A DNA stretch of 64,000 bases from Undibacterium_A arcticum (GTDB lineage Bacteria > Pseudomonadota > Gammaproteobacteria > Burkholderiales > Burkholderiaceae_D): NCBI RefSeq assembly GCF_042660705.1, contig NZ_JBHSUQ010000001.1; one strand, given 5' to 3'. The translations under genes were made by a program, and so were the position numbers. Position 1 is the stretch's first letter. Each line of letters begins with the position of its first letter. Of the stretch, positions 54,191-64,000 are shown one piece after another. The notes below the pieces were generated by a model that was not told the DNA's origin, made no database searches, and saw nothing but the letters and a program-made list of their open reading frames with translations.

Positions 54191-56296
54191 TTATTTTGCT
54201 TTCGAGTTAACGATCGCTTCAGTCACATTCTTCGGTGCTTCGGAATAGTGCTTGAATTCCATGGTGTAGGTCGCACGACCCTGGGTTGCTGAACGCAACG
54301 AGGTCGAGTAACCAAACATCTCGGACAGCGGCACTTCGGCCTTGATGATCTTGCCGCCACCGCCGGCGATTTCGTCCATGCCTTGCACCATACCGCGACG
54401 CGAAGACAAGTCACCCATCACGCTACCAGCGTAATCTTCCGGCGTTTCCACTTCGACCGACATCATCGGCTCCAGGATGACCGGGCTGGCCTTGCGGCAA
54501 CCGTCCTTGAACGCCATCGAAGCTGCCATACGGAACGCGTTTTCGTTCGAGTCGACATCGTGGTAGGAACCGAAGAACAGGGTTACCTTGACATCGACCA
54601 CCGGATAACCGGCCATCACGCCCGAATTCAGCGTCTCGCGCACACCCTTTTCGACCGCAGGGATGTATTCGCGCGGCACGGTGCCGCCCTTGATCGCGTC
54701 GACGAATTCGAAGCCCTTGCCCGGCTCTTGCGGCTCCAGCTTCAGTACCACGTGACCGTATTGACCACGACCACCGGATTGCTTGACGAACTTGCCTTCG
54801 ATTTCTTCGCAGGTCTTGCGAATCGTTTCACGATAGGCAACCTGTGGCTTGCCGACCGTCGCTTCCACGCCAAATTCGCGCCGCATGCGGTCAACAATAA
54901 TTTCCAGGTGCAATTCACCCATGCCGCCGATGATGGTCTGGCCGGATTCTTCGTCGGTCTTGACGCGGAACGATGGATCTTCCTGTGCCAGACGGTTCAG
55001 CGCCAAGCCCATTTTTTCCTGGTCAACCTTGGTCTTCGGCTCGACTGCCTGCGAAATCACGGGCTCAGGGAAGATCATCTTTTCCAGCGTGATGATCGAT
55101 GAAGGATCGCACAGCGTTTCACCGGTGGTTGCATCTTTCAGACCAACGGCCGCAGCGATGTCGCCGGCGTGCACTTCCTTGATTTCTTCACGCTGGTTGG
55201 CGTGCATCTGCAAAATACGGCCAAGACGTTCTTTCTTGTTCTTCACAGGATTGAACACGGTGTCGCCGGTCTTGATGGTACCGGAGTAGACGCGGAAGAA
55301 AATCAGCTGGCCGACGAAGGGGTCGGTCATGATCTTGAACGCCAGCGCCGAGAATTTCTCGCCGTCTTCCGCCTTGCGGGTCACTGGCTGGTCATCTTCG
55401 TCCATACCCTTCACCGGCGGAATGTCCACCGGCGATGGCAGGTATTCGATGACGCCATCCAGCATCGCCTGTACGCCCTTGTTCTTGAACGCGGTGCCGC
55501 ACATCATCGGCACGATTTCGCTGGCGATGGTGCGTTGACGCAGAGCCGCCTTGATTTCAGCTTCCGACAGATCGCCTTCTTCGAGGTACTTGTTCATCAG
55601 TTCTTCGGTCGCTTCAGCCGCAGCCTCGACCATCTTTTCGCGCCATTCTTCGGCCTGAGCTTGCAGCTCGGCGGGAATCTCGCGATAGTCGAATTTCATC
55701 CCTTGCGACGCGTCATCCCAATAGATCGCCTTCATCTTGACCAGATCGACCACGCCCAGGAAATTCTCTTCGGCGCCGATCGGGATCTGCAGCGGAATCG
55801 GGTTGGCCTTCAGGCGCGCGCGCATCTGCTCGTAGACCTTGAAGAAGTTGGCACCGGTGCGATCCATCTTGTTGACGAAGGCCAGACGCGGCACCTTGTA
55901 TTTGTTGGCCTGACGCCACACGGTTTCCGACTGCGGCTGCACGCCGCCCACGGCGCAGTAGACCATGCAAGCGCCGTCGAGCACACGCATCGAGCGCTCG
56001 ACTTCGATCGTGAAGTCGACGTGACCCGGGGTGTCGATGATGTTGATGTGGTGCTCAGGGAAGTTGTTGGCCATGCCCTTCCAGAAGCACGTGGTCGCCG
56101 CGGACGTAATCGTGATACCGCGCTCTTGCTCCTGCTCCATCCAGTCCATGGTGGCGGCGCCATCATGCACTTCACCAATCTTGTGGTTCACACCGGTGTA
56201 GAACAATACACGTTCGGTGGTGGTGGTTTTACCGGCGTCGATGTGAGCGGAAATACCGATATTGCGGTAGCGCTCAATGGGGGTCTTGCGGGCCAT
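54191..56296 (-). CDS. fusA: Elongation factor G
   Basis: A 701-residue translocase. GTPase motifs are AHIDAGKTT, DTPGHVDFT and NKMDRTGANF, followed by domains II-V ending KHYSEAPKNVTEAIVNSKAK. Uninterrupted despite its length. The ATG at 56296 gives MARKTPIERYRNIGISAHID, a normal start. Part of the str group rpsL-rpsG-fusA-tuf. Confidence 0.97.
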   Translation of the reverse strand: MARKTPIERYRNIGISAHIDAGKTTTTERVLFYTGVNHKIGEVHDGAATMDWMEQEQERGITITSAATTCFWKGMANNFPEHHINIIDTPGHVDFTIEVERSMRVLDGACMVYCAVGGVQPQSETVWRQANKYKVPRLAFVNKMDRTGANFFKVYEQMRARLKANPIPLQIPIGAEENFLGVVDLVKMKAIYWDDASQGMKFDYREIPAELQAQAEEWREKMVEAAAEATEELMNKYLEEGDLSEAEIKAALRQRTIASEIVPMMCGTAFKNKGVQAMLDGVIEYLPSPVDIPPVKGMDEDDQPVTRKAEDGEKFSALAFKIMTDPFVGQLIFFRVYSGTIKTGDTVFNPVKNKKERLGRILQMHANQREEIKEVHAGDIAAAVGLKDATTGETLCDPSSIITLEKMIFPEPVISQAVEPKTKVDQEKMGLALNRLAQEDPSFRVKTDEESGQTIIGGMGELHLEIIVDRMRREFGVEATVGKPQVAYRETIRKTCEEIEGKFVKQSGGRGQYGHVVLKLEPQEPGKGFEFVDAIKGGTVPREYIPAVEKGVRETLNSGVMAGYPVVDVKVTLFFGSYHDVDSNENAFRMAASMAFKDGCRKASPVILEPMMSVEVETPEDYAGSVMGDLSSRRGMVQGMDEIAGGGGKIIKAEVPLSEMFGYSTSLRSATQGRATYTMEFKHYSEAPKNVTEAIVNSKAK

Positions 56297-56419
56297 AATC
56301 AGTCCTAAATCTTATAATGAACAAAACCGAGCGCCATTTTTTCACCAAAAATGTGCCCGGCCCCGAACAAATCACTCATGCGGATACGGCTCCGATCGCG
56401 GAGGCCGATATCCAATCTA

Positions 56420-56888
56420 TTAGAAGCGGAAGTGCGAGAACGCCTTGTTCGCTTCTGCCATACGGTGCACTTCGTCCCGCTTTCATTGCGCCGCCGCGGC
56501 TTTCGGCCGCTTCCAGCAACTCGCCACCCAAACGTTGCGGCATCGATTTTTCGCTGCGCTTGTTGGCAGCCTCACGCAACCAGCGCATCGACAGCGCCAT
56601 ACGGCGGACTGGACGCACTTCAACTGGCACCTGGTAGTTGGCGCCACCGACGCGACGGGATTTCACCTCGACCATCGGTTTGCAGTTGTTGATTGCAGCG
56701 ACGAACACTTCAAGCGGATCCTTGCCCGATTTGGACTGGATGTGCTCGAACGCACCGTAGATGATGTTCTCAGCGACCGACTTTTTGCCGGACAGCATCA
56801 GAACGTTGACGAATTTGGCGACATCAACATTACCGAATTTTGGATCCGGCAGGATTTCGCGCTTGGGCACTTCACGACGACGTGGCAT
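56420..56888 (-). CDS. rpsG: 30S ribosomal protein S7 (frameshifted near 56483)
   Basis: S7 (156 residues) nucleates the 30S head. MPRRREVPKREILPDPKFGN (start 56888) to SRGGAMK is one frame; RDEVHRMAEANKAFSHFRF follows in another after two missing A residues in TGAAAGCGGG (MKKRDEVH). With that correction the stop is at 56420. Confidence 0.94.
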
Positions 56889-57018
56889 TTCAATTCCTTT
56901 CAATCTTCAGTTGAGCGCATGGCTGTTGCCTGCACTCGCGGCGGCCATCATAGCCAACCACTTACTCGACCCAGTGGGGCCGATTACATTTCGCTAGCGT
57001 ACTGCCTGACGAAAACAT

Positions 57019-57399
57019 TTATTTTTTAGCCTTGGCACGCTTGGTACCGTACTTCGAACGCGCCTGCTTACGATCTTTGACGCCCTGGGTATCCAGTGCA
57101 CCGCGAACCATGTGGTAACGTACACCCGGCAAATCCTTGACACGACCGCCGCGCAGCAGCACGACGCTATGTTCTTGCAGGTTATGACCTTCACCGCCGA
57201 TGTACGAAATGACTTCGAAACCGTTGGTCAGGCGTACTTTGGCGACCTTACGCAGAGCCGAGTTTGGCTTCTTTGGAGTCGTTGTATAAACGCGGGTGCA
57301 TACGCCACGTTTTTGCGGGCTGTTTTCCAGCGCCGGCGATTTGCTCTTGACGCGCGCGGAAACGCGCGGCTGGCGAATCAGTTGATTGATGGTTGGCAT
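57019..57399 (-). CDS. rpsL: 30S ribosomal protein S12
   Basis: A 126-residue decoding-centre protein, [20 protein letters not shown] onward. [10 protein letters not shown] and [13 protein letters not shown] keep lysine at the two positions where streptomycin resistance arises, so it is the sensitive wild-type form. The aspartate that RimO methylthiolates is present in VKDLPG. Uninterrupted. First gene of the str group; rpoC is no longer directly upstream. Confidence 0.97.
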
Positions 57400-57986
57400 C
57401 GTTCTAAATCCAACAAAATACGACGTTAATGTAACGATCCCGAAATCGGTTGTCCGGGGACTTAATATGAATGGTGCGCAGATAAATCACGCGACTCGAT
57501 GTGACTGAGAGGGAAAGCGCGCGGCGTGAAGCAAGACCAAAGAACGCTTAAGCCCAAGCGAGCCCAATATCGAGAACCGGTAAGTATAAACCTGCAATGA
57601 ACTACAGTCAACCTTCGCTTGGGGTGATTTTTGCCCGGCCACTGGTGGCGCGCGGGCAGCATGCGATGCCGCACGCATCATGGTCGGCGGCCGCGCTGCG
57701 CCTGGGCTGGGCCTAGGCGCGGGCCCAACGGTGCTTGCACAAGCAATCGGAGTAGAGGCAAAAATAGGGTTGGATTTCCCGTAATTCAAATGGCTTTCAA
57801 AAATACCCCCGGCTGTACTAACCTAATCGCAGCGGGTCCAAATCGGGGGAGAATAAGCGTCTCAGTGGTCACGACGCGGCATTTCGAGAAGCCGCGACAC
57901 GGTCGGCGCAAAAACCCGCGATAATGCGCGCTCAGGATTTGCCTGCCTTTTCCAACACCGTACCACCCTACTTACTTGCGTCCGTC
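57400..57986. other. Divergent region between rpsL and the transferase gene (587 bp)
   Basis: Must carry the str-group promoter, since the neighbouring gene is on the opposite strand. Minus-strand CATATT and TACATT sequences near 57430-57470 are weak -10 candidates. GCGCCT/AGGCGC near 57690-57713 forms a small hairpin. A GATAAT at 57920-57925 is a weak -10 candidate for the transferase. I see no gene here. Confidence 0.4.
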
Positions 57987-59918
57987 ATGCCTTCTTTGTT
58001 GCGCCCCGTTAATTTATTTCTGTTGCTGTCGTATCTGCTGCTGTCAAGCTTGCCGTTCTTTGCATGGCTGCAGGGCAAACCGGTGGATCAGCCGGCGCGC
58101 ATTCTGGCGATGGAATTCGTGGCATGGCTCGCGGTGTGGGCGGTCTTCAAGCGGCCGGCCTGGTTCCACTGGCTGCTGCTGCCGGCCTTTCTGGCGCTGC
58201 CGACCGAGATCTATCTGCGCACCTTCTTCGGCCAGGGCATTTCCACGCACCACCTGGGCATCATCGCCGAAACCAGTCCGCGGGAATCGCTCGAATTCCT
58301 GGGCCAGAAAGTGTGGTTGATGCTGGCTGTCATGGTGGGGGTGATCGTCTGGTGGTGGGCCACCTTGCGCGCCGCACGGAGCACTCGTGATCTCGACTGG
58401 AGCGACCATTCGCGCTGGTTGACAATCGCGCTGCTGCTGGCTGGGACCGGAGTTGGTGCTTACGGCTACGAGTATGGGGTCGAGAGTTCCAGCGCATCAG
58501 CATCCGCCGCGGTCGCCCATACTGCGTCGAGCAGTGCCGGATCGGCGTCCACCAAGGGCAGTGTCGCCGCCTCGGGTTTTGGTGAGGGTGAAGGCGACAG
58601 CGATCCCGACGACGCCGAAAGCGCCAGTCCGTCGGTGGCCAGTGCGGTGCAGGCCAGCGCCAGCGGCCCGGTGGCTTCGGCATCATGGCCCAAGCTGCCG
58701 GCCTGGGCCGGCATGCCGCTCGACACCAAGGCGTTCGGCGACACCTGGCCGTTCGGGCTGATCGCGCGCGGCATCGACTTCTGGCAGGAGCGGCAATATC
58801 TGGCCGATCTGTCCGACAAGAGCAAGCGATTCAAATTCGGCGCCTACCAGGCCAGCCAGGACAGCACACCGCAAGTGGTGGTGATGGTGATCGGCGAATC
58901 GAGCCGTTACGATCGCTGGAGCTTGAACGGCTACGAACGCGACACCAATCCGCTGCTCAAGAAAGAATCCAACTTGGTCAGCTTCCCCGACATGATCACC
59001 GCGGTGTCGGCGACGCGGCTGTCGGTGCCGGTGCTGGTCTCGCGCAAGCCGGCGACGCAAAGCCTGCAGGCCGGTTTTTCGGAAAAATCGTTCCTGACGG
59101 CGTTCAAGGAAGCCGGCTTCAAGACGTACTGGCTGTCGAACCAGATCTCGTTCGGCCAGTTCGATACACCGGTGTCGGTATTCGCAAAGGAAGCCGACGT
59201 GCTGCAATTCATGAACCTGGGTGGCTTCACCAATAATTCCAATCTCGACAAGATCCTGCTCGACCCGCTCAAGAATGCGATCGCCGATCCGGCGCCAAAG
59301 AAGCTGATCGTGCTGCACACCCTGGGCAGCCACTGGAACTACAGCCACCGCTATCCGCAGGAATTCGACCAATGGAAACCGTCGCTGTTCGGGATCGACA
59401 ATCCGGTCTACACCAACCTGAAAATCAAACCGCAGCTGAACAACAGCTACGACAATTCGATTCTGTACACCGACTGGTTCCTGGCGCAGGTGATCGATAC
59501 TTTGAAGACGTCGGGCCAGCTGAGCGCGATGCTGTACAGCTCGGATCACGGCCAGACCCTGTACGACGGCAGCTGCAATCTGGCCTTCCACGGTCACAAC
59601 ACACAATACGAATTCCATATCCCGGCGCTGATGTGGTACTCCGACCTGTACAAGTCGACCTATCCGGACAAGATCGCGCAGCTGCAACGCCATACCCGGT
59701 CGCGCCTGTCGACCGAAAACATGTTCCATACGCTGCTCGACATGGCCGATATACGCTATGGCACCGAGCGCCTGGAATGGAGCTTCCTGAGCCGCGAATT
59801 CAAACCGCACAAGCGCTATGTCGACAGCTACGGCTGGACCGATTATGACCATGCCATCATTCGCGGCGACTGTCGTGAAGTGATCGACAAGGGGATGCCG
59901 CTGGCGCAGGGTAAGTAG
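57987..59918 (+). CDS. Phosphoethanolamine-transferase-like membrane sulphatase-fold protein
   Basis: About 643 residues. N-terminal transmembrane helices (LLRPVNLFLLLSYLLLSSLP and several more) are followed by an unusual Ser/Ala-rich and acidic linker of about 75 residues (roughly 164-238), then a periplasmic sulphatase-fold domain. The nucleophile motif reads VIGESSRYDRWSLNGYERDT near residue 303, with Ser where EptA-type enzymes usually have Thr. SDHGQTLYDGS and AFHGHN supply metal ligands. Such enzymes add phosphoethanolamine to lipid A or core sugars; the target here is unknown. An ATG at 57924 would add 21 residues. It sits on the opposite strand between rpoC and rpsL. Confidence 0.8.
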   Translation: MPSLLRPVNLFLLLSYLLLSSLPFFAWLQGKPVDQPARILAMEFVAWLAVWAVFKRPAWFHWLLLPAFLALPTEIYLRTFFGQGISTHHLGIIAETSPRESLEFLGQKVWLMLAVMVGVIVWWWATLRAARSTRDLDWSDHSRWLTIALLLAGTGVGAYGYEYGVESSSASASAAVAHTASSSAGSASTKGSVAASGFGEGEGDSDPDDAESASPSVASAVQASASGPVASASWPKLPAWAGMPLDTKAFGDTWPFGLIARGIDFWQERQYLADLSDKSKRFKFGAYQASQDSTPQVVVMVIGESSRYDRWSLNGYERDTNPLLKKESNLVSFPDMITAVSATRLSVPVLVSRKPATQSLQAGFSEKSFLTAFKEAGFKTYWLSNQISFGQFDTPVSVFAKEADVLQFMNLGGFTNNSNLDKILLDPLKNAIADPAPKKLIVLHTLGSHWNYSHRYPQEFDQWKPSLFGIDNPVYTNLKIKPQLNNSYDNSILYTDWFLAQVIDTLKTSGQLSAMLYSSDHGQTLYDGSCNLAFHGHNTQYEFHIPALMWYSDLYKSTYPDKIAQLQRHTRSRLSTENMFHTLLDMADIRYGTERLEWSFLSREFKPHKRYVDSYGWTDYDHAIIRGDCREVIDKGMPLAQGK

Positions 59919-60110
59919 AGGCAGGTGGCGGGTTGGGCCCAATCAGTTCGCCACGGCCCGAACGGTGCGCGCCTGATTGATCAATAGCGCAGGGAGTATC
60001 AGCAAATACCCGGTTTTTGGCATGAAGTTGTTGCGGCGATAAACAATACAGCAGCCAGTATCTTCACACCGCCGGGCCCCGATTCAAATCTCGTCCAGCG
60101 GCGTAACGCA

Positions 60111-60150
60111 AAAAAACGGCATCGGTGGAACTCCACCGATGCCGTTTTTT
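60111..60150. terminator. Bidirectional intrinsic terminator after rpoC
   Basis: AAAAAACGGCATCGGTGGA pairs with TCCACCGATGCCGTTTTTT, a 19-bp perfect stem with T tracts on both strands, 17 bp past the rpoC stop. It ends rpoBC and possibly also the convergent transferase gene. Confidence 0.95.
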
Positions 60151-60166
60151 GTGCCAAGACCCTCGA

Positions 60167-64000
<3,834 letters not shown>

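Noticed and set aside
55169..56308. Long antisense frames over fusA, tuf, aroB, resB and hemB
   Set aside because: The same shadow effect; none has a ribosome-binding site, domain or operon context.
56330..56345. A TATAAT on the plus strand before 56340, opposite the fusA-rpsG gap
   Set aside because: There is no -35 partner and no plus-strand gene follows; it is a chance match in an AT-rich spacer.

Overview
The window is GC-rich chromosomal DNA from a Gram-negative betaproteobacterium of the order Burkholderiales. The ribosomal-protein and type IV pilus proteins, the pilMNOPQ-aroK-aroB-dgt order, the magnesium-type HemB and the ResB/CcsB cytochrome c system best suit the family Oxalobacteraceae (Herminiimonas / Collimonas / Janthinobacterium relatives). 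The genus is an inference from recalled gene order, not a database match.

Layout. 1-220: end of the ribosome hibernation factor gene hpf. 455-1558: an enoyl-CoA hydratase/3-hydroxyisobutyryl-CoA hydrolase gene. 1710-11587 (minus strand): pilMNOPQ, a large Ig-like lipoprotein gene, aroK, aroB, dgt. 11939-16249: ponA (PBP1A), cyaY (minus), lptM and lysA. 16329-19948 (minus): an acyltransferase, msrQ, msrP and a small secreted protein, with two intergenic repeat elements. 20152-21253: an intact IS30-family insertion sequence. 21330-25587 (minus): ccsB, resB and a cytochrome c4. 25808-28147: engB and hemB, separated by a 594-bp region holding a 22-bp dispersed repeat, a long perfect inverted repeat and a candidate small RNA. 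28148-32052: a GGDEF remnant and an intact MASE1-PAS-GAF-PAS-GGDEF-EAL protein. 32207-38097: a 1-Cys peroxiredoxin, a quinone oxidoreductase, dsbD, cutA and a two-gene ABC exporter. 38228-57399 (minus): the merged alpha, spc, S10 and str clusters, from rplQ back to rpsL. 57987-59918: a phosphoethanolamine-transferase-like gene. 60167 to the right edge (minus): rpoC, lacking its N-terminus.

How the genes work together. pilMNOPQ encodes the inner-membrane alignment platform and outer-membrane secretin of type IV pili. aroK and aroB act in the shikimate pathway. resB, ccsB and the cytochrome c4 form a heme-handling and electron-transfer block. msrP/msrQ, dsbD and the peroxiredoxin deal with envelope redox stress. 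The right third is the core translation and transcription machinery.

Data caveat. At least 21 otherwise well-conserved genes, most of them essential, carry frameshifts. Most fit the loss of one or two bases from a short A/T run, usually leaving AAA where the family needs AAAA or AAAAA. I read these as uncorrected homopolymer indels in the assembly, not gene decay, and annotate the genes as full spans with the shift marked. I found no CRISPR array, tRNA, rRNA or prophage, and no clearly novel multi-gene system. The most interesting unexplained signals are the candidate RNA and long hairpin upstream of hemB, a terminator-like hairpin inside the alpha operon before rpsD, an operator-like inverted repeat at the pilM promoter, and the transferase gene between rpoC and rpsL.
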